From: Saprospiraceae bacterium
GTDB lineage: Bacteria > Bacteroidota > Bacteroidia > Chitinophagales > Saprospiraceae
Assembly: GCA_041392805.1 (NCBI GenBank)
Contig: JAWKLJ010000001.1
Location: 4,648,501 to 4,712,500 of the forward strand
DNA: 64,000 nucleotides
Reading direction: 5' to 3'
In this document: positions 17,670-25,182 of the stretch, piece after piece
How the letters are laid out: every line of letters starts with the position of its first letter
Position numbering within the stretch: position 1 is the stretch's first letter
The notes under the pieces: generated by a model
Databases searched by the model: none
Told to the model about the DNA's origin: nothing
Seen by the model: the letters and a program-made list of their open reading frames with translations, nothing else
Position numbers and translations under genes: made by a program

Positions 17670-19454
17670 TTATGGATGGTCAGCGATGTATTTTAGCACA
17701 GCATTTAGCTCCGTATCAATGTTTTTGATAAAGTCGGCAACATTTTTTTCGACTGGAATATCAGGAAGGATTCCTCCATTATAAGTCGTAGGGGTATCTG
17801 GTGAAATATTGACACCAATTACGGGAATGTCTAGCTCCACCCCTGTATGGGGAAGACGATGGAAGAACATATACCCCCCATTCAACCCTTTTTGGTTTCC
17901 GCCGGTTTCTTGACCCACGATGGTTGCCAATTTATATTTCTTGACATAAGCAGCCATAATATGCGTGGCAGAACTATTGTCAGCATTGGTGAGCAAATAG
18001 GATTTGCCTTTAAAGCCACCTTTTTTGGGGACCATTTGCTGTTGAGGGGTTTTGCTTTTCATCCTGTACTTACCGTTGCCCATTTCTTCTACCTTATTTC
18101 CCCAATCATAAGGATTTTTATCCCAGGTACTAATATGGGCTCGAAGCTCATCTGGGATTTTCCGATAGGCCGTAATGGAACTGGCGCGCGCTATGTCAAT
18201 TGGCTGGCGAATGATGCGTTCTAGTATATATTTAGCCACCTCATCATTTCCACCTTCGTTGTAGCGAATATCAATGATGAAATGTGCTATTTTTTTAGCT
18301 CCAAGGGTTTCAAAAACACCATCAAGAAACCCTTTCCAGTCAAAATCGGTATTGTAAACCGAAAAGCTGTGTAATTTGAGGTGTAATATGCTGTCATTCA
18401 GTATTTTAAAATTCCATCCTGATTCAAAGGTGCTTTCAAAACCCTCGTATCGTGCTTTCAGCACAGCTGTTCGTGCTGCTTTAGTGGTAGCCTTTACGGT
18501 TGTCTCAACGATTTGGCCCGTTAGGTGGTTCTTCAATTGTAGGGTGAAGGCATCACTACTTCCAAAGACAAGTGGGTAAAAGATGTCAAACAGCTCAAAT
18601 TTTTCATGGCCACTGAGGCTAAGGCGTTGCAGGCGTTTCTCATAATTGTCGCCATCAGCGGTAATGTAGGCTGCCAGTTGCTCCATGATTTCTTGGGATG
18701 GGGTGCCATTAATACTTAGAATTTCCAGCCCCTTTTCTAATTGAGGATTTGCAGAAGCATTTTTGTCTATAAAGATACGTTTCCCGATTCGGTTAAAAGA
18801 AAAAGGGATTTTGTCCGGTTGGTAAAAGATCGCTTTTTTTACATCAGCCCCCTGGTTCCAGGGGTTGGTAAAGGTGTGACTACATTTAATGCGACTGGCA
18901 AATAACGAAATGGCTTTGTAGGCGTTTTGCAGGCTAGGTTCTGCCAGCATATCAGCTTCTAAGGCTTTGAAATCCTGTTCCAATTGGGTACTGTCCCGGT
19001 ACTTATACAGGTTTGGGTGGATGTACATGATTGTTTTCCTTAATACGTCCACATCTTCTTTTATCTGGGTTTCGGTGTACGATAGTTTTGCAAGAGCTGC
19101 CGCGTCGTAATAATTGTATTCGTTAAAGGTATGATGGATTGTTTTTGGTGCGGATTTAAACCACAATATTCTATTATCATCGCCTTCAAATTCCCAGTTA
19201 TTTGCATTTGTGAATTTGTATTCGAGTTTGGATTCGGAGCCATCGAAATCGATGCTTACTTCAAAAATACCATCTCCATCGCTATCCGTGAGCGGGTAAC
19301 CTTTTTCCCAGGAGAGTGGCGGAAGGTCTCCTCGGAGAAAGATATTCTGCGGTTTTTCTAAGCCAGATGCATCGACGGTAAAAGTCACCTGGGTACTTTG
19401 GGCAATGCCATGGAATAGTATAAAATTCAGGCATAAGGTGGCAAATAATTTCAT
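17670..19454 (-). CDS. Exported S41 family peptidase with N-terminal starch-binding-like domain
   Basis: 594 residues from the ATG at 19454, chosen because it starts a signal peptide (MKLFATLCLNFILFHGIAQ); an upstream ATG at 19493 would put 13 residues in front. Residues ~20-110 form an E-set/CBM20-like beta domain (FLRGDLPPLSWEKGYPL, DSDGDGIFEVSIDF, LEYKFTNANNWEFEGDDN). The rest is a tail-specific-protease-like S41 domain: a helical part, a small PDZ-like region (LEKGLEILSINGTPSQE), IAHFIIDIRYNEGGND, and the catalytic-serine region LLTNADNSSATHIMAAY. S41 enzymes are serine peptidases acting on C-termini or peptides. Periplasmic or surface location is inferred. Confidence 0.85.
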   Translation of the reverse strand: MKLFATLCLNFILFHGIAQSTQVTFTVDASGLEKPQNIFLRGDLPPLSWEKGYPLTDSDGDGIFEVSIDFDGSESKLEYKFTNANNWEFEGDDNRILWFKSAPKTIHHTFNEYNYYDAAALAKLSYTETQIKEDVDVLRKTIMYIHPNLYKYRDSTQLEQDFKALEADMLAEPSLQNAYKAISLFASRIKCSHTFTNPWNQGADVKKAIFYQPDKIPFSFNRIGKRIFIDKNASANPQLEKGLEILSINGTPSQEIMEQLAAYITADGDNYEKRLQRLSLSGHEKFELFDIFYPLVFGSSDAFTLQLKNHLTGQIVETTVKATTKAARTAVLKARYEGFESTFESGWNFKILNDSILHLKLHSFSVYNTDFDWKGFLDGVFETLGAKKIAHFIIDIRYNEGGNDEVAKYILERIIRQPIDIARASSITAYRKIPDELRAHISTWDKNPYDWGNKVEEMGNGKYRMKSKTPQQQMVPKKGGFKGKSYLLTNADNSSATHIMAAYVKKYKLATIVGQETGGNQKGLNGGYMFFHRLPHTGVELDIPVIGVNISPDTPTTYNGGILPDIPVEKNVADFIKNIDTELNAVLKYIADHP

Positions 19455-19569
19455 GGTACTTGTTTTTTTTGATAGGCCAAAGTTGATAAACAAGTCTTGA
19501 CTATTCGCCTCAAAATTTGCCTGGGTGTCTCAAATCTAATAGAATTAGTCTCAAATCATATATTAATGC

Positions 19570-20580
19570 TTACAGCACTTTCTGTTGCAGGTCCGGAAAC
19601 ACCTTAGAAACTTTTCCTAGAATATAATCACCGTAAGTACCACTAAATTCATGCACACTGGCGCCATCCCAGCGTTCTGCCTTGTCGTCACGAGGCTGGA
19701 AAGCTTTGCTCGTGTCAATGGCCTGAATGTCGGCATCGAAATGAGGGTCGAAGAAAAAAGGAAAGGAAAGTCGATCACGCTTGGACGTATTTAACACCCG
19801 ATGTGGCGTAGACCGATACAGCCCACCAGTCATCCGGTCGAGCATATCACCAATATTACAGACAAATGAATTGGGAATAGGGGGAGCCGCTATCCATTGT
19901 GCTTGTGATTTTACCTGCAAACCACCCGCATCATCTTGTTTCAGGATCGTCAAAACCCCATAGTCGGTATGTTCGCCCACGCCCCATCGTTCTTCGGTTG
20001 CCTCCGCTTGTGGGCGATAAGGGTAATTAAATATCCGAAATAAGGTAAGCGGATCGGTCGTATATTTTTCTGCAAAATAGCTTTGATCCAAACCTAAACT
20101 CAAAGCAATGCCCTTCATCAGCGTATGGCCTAGTTGCGTTACGGCAGCCATGTAATCCAGCACGACCGTTCTAAATTCGGGCATATTAGCCGGAAAAAGA
20201 TTGGCGCCATGCATGGGAAGCCCGGCTTGTACGCGAGGATCATCTGGTCCTAGTTCCAAGCCAAAATAAAGCCCTTCTTTAATGTCGGGTTTGCCGGAGG
20301 TCAGCTCATCGCCTACCGGAAAATAGCCCCTCCAGGCCTTCCCACCCAAGGCCATGCGAATCTGGTTTTTTATCGCTAATTCCTGGGCAAAAAAGCGCTT
20401 GCTTAGGTCCTCCAACTGCTGCTGTAAAACCTCGTCCACCCCATGGCCTATTATATAGAAAAAACCATAGGTTTGACAAGCCTCGCCAATGGCTTGAGCG
20501 ACGGCGTGCTGGTCGCTGCTGTCATTAACTAAAGGACTAATATCGATGATAGGGACTGTAGCGGTTGATAAATGTTCCAT
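19570..20580 (-). CDS. 2-oxoglutarate/Fe(II) oxygenase, isopenicillin N synthase-like family
   Basis: 336 residues, cytoplasmic, no signal. N-terminal DIOX_N region (VPIIDISPLVND, YGFFYIIGHGV). The double-stranded beta-helix core has the iron ligands H204 and D206 (GEHTDYGVLTIL) and H260 (RSTPHRVLN), and the 2-oxoglutarate/substrate carboxylate pair R270 and S272 (RLSFPFF). All metal and cosubstrate residues are intact, so an active oxygenase or oxidase is expected; the substrate cannot be inferred. It lies 115 bases upstream of the S41 peptidase gene in the same direction, with no obvious functional link. The divergent esterase gene starts 117 bases away. Confidence 0.92.
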   Translation of the reverse strand: MEHLSTATVPIIDISPLVNDSSDQHAVAQAIGEACQTYGFFYIIGHGVDEVLQQQLEDLSKRFFAQELAIKNQIRMALGGKAWRGYFPVGDELTSGKPDIKEGLYFGLELGPDDPRVQAGLPMHGANLFPANMPEFRTVVLDYMAAVTQLGHTLMKGIALSLGLDQSYFAEKYTTDPLTLFRIFNYPYRPQAEATEERWGVGEHTDYGVLTILKQDDAGGLQVKSQAQWIAAPPIPNSFVCNIGDMLDRMTGGLYRSTPHRVLNTSKRDRLSFPFFFDPHFDADIQAIDTSKAFQPRDDKAERWDGASVHEFSGTYGDYILGKVSKVFPDLQQKVL

Positions 20581-20697
20581 CGCCTGGTTTTTTATGTTAA
20601 ATTTATTGGGACAATCATCCTGCTTTCTCGTTTCCAGCGGGATACTATTGGCAACTTTTATAAAATTACCTTAGATTCACTATAAAAACGAAAACCA

Positions 20698-22428
20698 ATG
20701 ATTTTTTCTCCTTTCTTTTTAAAAAAATGGCAGTTAAATATGTCCTTTTTTAAGGGTTTAATCCTGTTGTTGACCCTCGTACCAACCTCACCTCTTTTTG
20801 GTCAAAAGGCTAATTACCCTACAGGTAAAATAGAAGGGCCATTTGTTTGGAAAAGCACGATCTATCCGGGGACTGAACGAAACTACTGGGTGTACGTACC
20901 TGCCCAATACGATGCCAACAAGCCAAGCTGTTCGATGGTCGTCCAGGATGGCCTGGGGCGGGCAGAAGGTTGGCGTTTACCGCAAGTGTTAGACTCCCTC
21001 ATCGCCCTCAAAGCCATTCCGGTAATCATTGGCATCTTTGTTGACCATGGCAAAGTGCCGGCAGATGCACCAGATCAATTCCCTCGTTACAATCGCAGTT
21101 TTGAATATGATGGCTTGGGCGACCGCTACGCTCGGTTTTTGCTGGAAGAACTACTCCCCGAAGTGGGGCGCTCTTACAACCTGAGCCAGGATCCCAATGA
21201 TCGGAGCATTGCTGGCGCTAGCTCTGGCGCCATTTGCGCCTTTAACGCCGCCTGGGAAAGGCCCGACGCCTTTAGTCGCGTACTGAGTACCATTGGCACC
21301 TACGTTGGTTTAAGAGGAGGCGATGAATTTCACACCCTGGTTCGAAAGAGCGAGCCCAAGCCTTTACGCGTGTTTCTAGAAGATGGCAATACCGATCTGA
21401 ATATCTACGCAGGGGATTGGTGGATGGCCAATCAGACGATGTTTTCAGCACTGACCTGGGCAGGATATGAAGTTGATCATATTTGGGGAACCGAAGGACA
21501 TAATAGCAAGGGGGCAAAAAAGATTTTGCCACAGGCTTTGAAATGGTTATGGCAGGACTATCCGCAGCGGGTGAGCACCCATTTGGATCAATACAAGGGG
21601 CTGCCATTGGTCATAGACGGAGAAGAGTGGATGGCCATCCCTATCAAAGGTGCAAAGCTGGATAAAATAGCAGTTAATGAAAAGGGGGATGTATTTTTTA
21701 CCGACCTGTTAGGTAAAGCAATTTACCGTTTGGACGAGCGGGGCAAGGCGGTGTTATTTAAGCAACTCACCTTCAGGCCAGGGGGGCTCTCTTTCCAGCA
21801 AAACGGTGAGCTATGCGTAGCTAATTTGGATAAAAAGCAAATTTTGAAACTGGATGAAAAGGGTAAGTTTCGGAAGGTGGTCACCAAAATAGCAGCGGCA
21901 GACCTTGCGATCAGCACCAAAGGCATCTACTTTTCCGATCCGAGCACCCATCGACTTGGAGTGTACACCTACACTGACCAGGCCGTGCACGAGGTCACCT
22001 TGGCGGAAAATCCCATTGGCCTAAGCCTTTCCGCAGATCAAACCTTTTTGCAAGTCAGTACAGAGAATGGCGTTCAAGGTTATTCCTATAAAATCAAGCA
22101 GGACGGAACCTTAGATTTTGGCCAAACCTATATTCACTATCATGTGCCTTATGGACAGCCCACCGCCAGCACCCGTGGCATCACAATGGATACCGAAAAT
22201 CGGTCTTATACCGCTTCGAAGATGGGGATACAAGTCGCAGATCAGTTGGGGCGAATCAATTTCATCTTTTCTCAACCTGGCCAGCAGACCACGGAGCTGC
22301 AGTTTGGCGGCAAAGCCTTTAATACACTCTACTCCATCTGCGATGGCCAACTGTATGCGAGGAAAGTTAATGCCCAGGGTGTGCTATCCTGGCTCCCTGC
22401 GGTAAAGCCGCCCCAGCCAAGGATGTGA
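20698..22428 (+). CDS. Exported esterase (enterochelin-esterase-like) fused to a gluconolactonase-like beta-propeller
   Basis: 576 residues from 20698; the in-frame ATG at 20740 (MSFFKGLILLLTLV...) gives a more ordinary signal peptide ending PLFGQ and may be the true start. Residues ~40-300 are an alpha/beta-hydrolase of the esterase D/enterochelin-esterase group: YWVYVPAQYDANKPS, nucleophile motif GASSG at 173-177, acid in FLEDGNTD near 229-233, His268 in GTEGHNSKG. Residues ~310-570 contain repeated blades (IAVNEKGDVFFTDLLGKAI, LSFQQNGELCVANLDKKQI) like the SMP-30/gluconolactonase propeller. Such fusions are often annotated in Bacteroidota as carbohydrate-ester processing proteins; the substrate here is unknown. 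Confidence 0.85.
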   Translation: MIFSPFFLKKWQLNMSFFKGLILLLTLVPTSPLFGQKANYPTGKIEGPFVWKSTIYPGTERNYWVYVPAQYDANKPSCSMVVQDGLGRAEGWRLPQVLDSLIALKAIPVIIGIFVDHGKVPADAPDQFPRYNRSFEYDGLGDRYARFLLEELLPEVGRSYNLSQDPNDRSIAGASSGAICAFNAAWERPDAFSRVLSTIGTYVGLRGGDEFHTLVRKSEPKPLRVFLEDGNTDLNIYAGDWWMANQTMFSALTWAGYEVDHIWGTEGHNSKGAKKILPQALKWLWQDYPQRVSTHLDQYKGLPLVIDGEEWMAIPIKGAKLDKIAVNEKGDVFFTDLLGKAIYRLDERGKAVLFKQLTFRPGGLSFQQNGELCVANLDKKQILKLDEKGKFRKVVTKIAAADLAISTKGIYFSDPSTHRLGVYTYTDQAVHEVTLAENPIGLSLSADQTFLQVSTENGVQGYSYKIKQDGTLDFGQTYIHYHVPYGQPTASTRGITMDTENRSYTASKMGIQVADQLGRINFIFSQPGQQTTELQFGGKAFNTLYSICDGQLYARKVNAQGVLSWLPAVKPPQPRM

Positions 22429-22501
22429 GAAACGGTGTTTGTGTCTTTAGCCGTTCTTTATCCCCATTCAAAGCCCTATTTTCCCCTTTCGGGAAGAATA
22501 C

Positions 22502-22534
22502 TTTGTAACTGAAATGCCCTTATACTTATCTTTG
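22502..22534 (+). promoter_or_regulatory. Bacteroidota promoter (TTTG - 21 bp - TATCTTTG)
   Basis: TTTG at 22502-22505 and TATCTTTG at 22527-22534, 21-bp spacer, 18 bases before the start codon of the small lipoprotein gene. Both elements match the phylum consensus and the leader would be only about 12 nt. Confidence 0.75.
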
Positions 22535-22552
22535 AAATAAAAAAGTGCAATT

Positions 22553-22975
22553 ATGAAAAAGATTAATGTGTATTTCAGTTTTATGGTTTTGGCCATTTTC
22601 GCTTTAGGGGCTTGTACTTCCTCCTCCTCAGACGATATGTCTAACAGTGACTTGGGAGAGGTGCTAAGTGGAGGAGACAATTGGGTGGTATCCTACTTTT
22701 GGGATAAAACCAAAGAAGAAACCCATAAATTTTCGGGCTATACGTTCAATTTCAAATCCGACGGCGTTTTTGAAGCTATTAGCGCCAGCGGTGTGGTGAA
22801 AGGTACATGGTCTATCAGCAGTAGTAGCCAGAAGTTGATTATCAACATCAGCCCAATTGGTGTCTTAGATGAATTGTCAGACGATTGGATTATTTTGGAA
22901 AAAACCAATAAGCTGATTAAATTGAAAGATGATAATGACGAGCATTTAGAGGAATTGCATTTCAAGTTGCAATAG
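22553..22975 (+). CDS. Small lipocalin-like lipoprotein
   Basis: 140 residues. Lipoprotein signal with lipobox LGAC and Cys21, followed by a Ser/Asp-rich linker (TSSSSDDMSNSD). The remainder has the pattern of a lipocalin-like small beta-barrel: WVVSYFWDKTKEETH, YTFNFKSDGVFEAIS, VVKGTWSISSSSQKLIINI, WIILEKTNKLIKLKDDND. The G-x-W at GTW and the final strand fit the lipocalin-like / DUF5004-type families. A well-matched promoter lies directly upstream and it appears monocistronic. Ligand unknown. Confidence 0.8.
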   Translation: MKKINVYFSFMVLAIFALGACTSSSSDDMSNSDLGEVLSGGDNWVVSYFWDKTKEETHKFSGYTFNFKSDGVFEAISASGVVKGTWSISSSSQKLIINISPIGVLDELSDDWIILEKTNKLIKLKDDNDEHLEELHFKLQ

Positions 22976-22984
22976 GAATATATA

Positions 22985-23135
22985 AAGGGCTTACCCCCAA
23001 ACCCCTTTAGGGGTTACCTATCGGTAGCAAAAAGCCCATAGCATGCCGTTAGGTATGCCATATGCCGTACCGACGTAAAGTCGGCATGGGTTTCGTCCCG
23101 GGCGAGTTGCAGGTGAGAAACACCTGCAACGGCGG
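22985..23135. repeat. Palindrome-rich intergenic tract with GTTGCAGGTG hairpin
   Basis: Contains ACCCCTTTAGGGGT, nested GCATGCCG/ATGCCGTACCGACGTAAAGTCGGCAT imperfect repeats, and a perfect hairpin GTTGCAGGTG-AGAAA-CACCTGCAAC at 23106-23130. The last arm pair is the same as in the tandem element at 57056-57170. The tract starts about 10 bases after the lipoprotein gene and could end its transcription, but lacks a T-tract. Confidence 0.65.
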
Positions 23136-23244
23136 AGGGGGAAAGCTGGTGTCGAAAAAATTATTACATCACAAATGTCATCCAATAGAACTTTTTCGAT
23201 TATTAGGCGCTTATTAAAGGTTTGAGTATAATCAAACCACATCA

Positions 23245-24483
23245 ATGGAAAACACCGATCAGCCCATAGGCTTTAGCGCCTACCAGAAACTTGTTGTAGT
23301 CATCATCACGATTGTCCAGTTTACGGTGGTCCTGGATTTTATGGTGCTTTCACCCTTAAGCGCGATTCTTTTAACAGAATTGAGTATCACGACAACCCAA
23401 TTTGGCCTGGCCGTTTCCGCCTATGCTTTTAGTGCGGGTATATCAGGGATTCTCGTAGCTGGTTTTGCCGATCGATTCGATAGAAAAAAGCTCCTTTTGA
23501 TTTTTTACATTGGTTTTATTATAGGAACCTTTCTCTGTGGGATAGCACCCACCTATCATCTATTATTAATCGCCAGGATGATCACCGGATTATTTGGCGG
23601 CGTGATTGGCGCAGCTTCTTTTGCCATTATTACGGACCTGTTCTCTTTGCAAATGCGAGGACGTGTCATGGGCTATGTGCAGATGGCCTTTGCAGGAAGT
23701 CAGGTATTGGGTATTCCGCTTGGACTGTATATGGCCAACCACTGGGGCTGGCATTCCCCTTTTATTTTAATCGCATCCTTGAGCTTAATCGTCATCGCCC
23801 TTATTTATTGGCGGATGCAGCCTGTGACCGATCATTTGAAGGTTCCCGCAAAGACCTCTGCTTTCCTCCACTTGGTGCGAACGATTTCGCGACCACAATA
23901 TTTACCTGCCTTTGCAGCGACTATCCTCCTGGCAACCGGAGGGTATATGCTGATGCCCTTCGGCAGTGCCTTTAGTGTGAACAATCTGGGGGTGAGCCTC
24001 GATGAATTGCCATTGGTGTATATGATTACCGGCGTTTGTACCCTGTTTAGTGGCCCGCTCCTTGGCAAATTGAGTGATAAGGTAGGAAAGTACAGGGTAT
24101 TTATCTGGGGTTCTATTTTATCTATCGTCCTAATCCTGGTGTATACGAATTTGGGCATCACCCCACTCTGGTTGATTATTCTACTCAGTTGCGTGGTATT
24201 TATCGGTATCACCTCCCGCATCATATCCAGTTCTGCTTTGATGACGGCCGTCCCGGAGGCGGAAGATCGTGGCGCCTTTATGAGTGTCAGCTCCTCCGTT
24301 CAACAAGTGTCAGGCGGGATTGCCTCTACCTTGGCGGGTATGATTATTTTCCAAAATGAAACAGGCTTTATCGAACATTACCCAATTTTAGGCATTGTTG
24401 TGGCGATAAGTATGCTACTTGCTGTCGCGTTAATGTATTTTGTCAATCGCTATGTGATGGAGAAAGAGAAGGTTGGTGGATAG
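23245..24483 (+). CDS. Major facilitator superfamily transporter (DHA1-like)
   Basis: 412 residues, about 12 hydrophobic segments. Signature loop after TM2: GFADRFDRKKLL (motif A, with the G-x-x-x-D-R-x-x-R/K-K pattern). TM5 has the antiporter-like motif GSQVLGIPLG, and a second, weaker motif A-like loop is GKLSDKVGKYRVF. The order of segments and length fit drug:proton antiporter 1 family members and sugar-efflux relatives. Direction and substrate cannot be told from sequence. It has no clear operon partner; the following DNA is a decayed ATPase gene. Confidence 0.88.
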   Translation: MENTDQPIGFSAYQKLVVVIITIVQFTVVLDFMVLSPLSAILLTELSITTTQFGLAVSAYAFSAGISGILVAGFADRFDRKKLLLIFYIGFIIGTFLCGIAPTYHLLLIARMITGLFGGVIGAASFAIITDLFSLQMRGRVMGYVQMAFAGSQVLGIPLGLYMANHWGWHSPFILIASLSLIVIALIYWRMQPVTDHLKVPAKTSAFLHLVRTISRPQYLPAFAATILLATGGYMLMPFGSAFSVNNLGVSLDELPLVYMITGVCTLFSGPLLGKLSDKVGKYRVFIWGSILSIVLILVYTNLGITPLWLIILLSCVVFIGITSRIISSSALMTAVPEAEDRGAFMSVSSSVQQVSGGIASTLAGMIIFQNETGFIEHYPILGIVVAISMLLAVALMYFVNRYVMEKEKVGG

Positions 24484-24578
24484 TAATCAGCCAAAACTGT
24501 GTTTTTAGACGCTATTTTGGCTGCAAAATTTGAGTTTGCCAGCCAAAATGCTTGTTTTTGTACTAAAATTGGCTGATT

Positions 24579-24926
24579 ATGACAGGTGAAACAGCAGTTA
24601 TTGGTAGGAAAAAGAGATAGAAAAATTGGATCGTATCAGGAGAAGTAAAAAATCAGCGTTCCCCACGGTATATGGAAGAAGGCGGGTTGGCAAGACTTTC
24701 CTGATTCGGGAATACTTCAATTACAAATTTGATTTTCAAATTTCAGGCTTGGCAGGTTAGATCAAAAATCAGCACCTTCAAACAAGCGACAAAAACCAGG
24801 AAAGCCATGTTTTTGACCATGATCACTACTTACGGAATCGAAAAAAATAAATACGCCAACCTGCTGGTGCAAAATGAAGTGACGATGGATGATTTATTTA
24901 GTAATGGTAAAATAATAACTTATTAA
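24579..24926 (+). pseudogene. Remnant of an AAA/ATPase_2-type ATP-binding protein gene
   Basis: Reading across frames recovers both ends of a known protein type. ATG at 24579 gives MTGETAVIGRKK; one missing base after AAAAAG shifts the frame, and the next frame gives IEKLDRIRRSKKSAF then a perfect Walker A segment YGRRRVGKTFLIREYF (GRRRVGKT at 24674-24697). Then, after FDFQISGLAG, a second shift leads into SKISTFKQATKTRKA, FLTMITTYGIEKNKYANLL and VQNEVTMDDLF, which is the C-terminus typical of these ATPases. Roughly 350 central codons (Walker B, sensor and DNA-binding-like parts) are missing. The family is common in Bacteroidota and usually ~450-500 residues. Confidence 0.8.
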
Positions 24927-25182
24927 TTTGATGGGGCCCTTTTTCCACCATACTGCGTTACTCGATCGGTCGCTTAGCTAGGCTAGGCTCCCTACTCGTG
25001 CCTTGTCTGGTGAAAAAATGACTCTCCTGAAATTAACAACTTATTATTTCACCATTACTTAGTGATAAAAATTTATAGCAGATGTTCAGAAGAAGCGCTT
25101 TAGCCTTTATGTTAGGGCATCTCAAGCATTCACAGGACTAGGCGCTAACCTTCTTTTAGTGCTTTCATCGTAACCAGCCTCT
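24927..25182. other. Non-coding interval between pseudogene and TPR gene
   Basis: No gene. Includes a partly palindromic stretch near 24960-25010 (ACTCGATCGGTCGCTTAGCTAGGC followed by CTACTCGTGCC), resembling the borders of dispersed intergenic repeats. No clear terminator for the TPR gene was identified. Confidence 0.4.
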
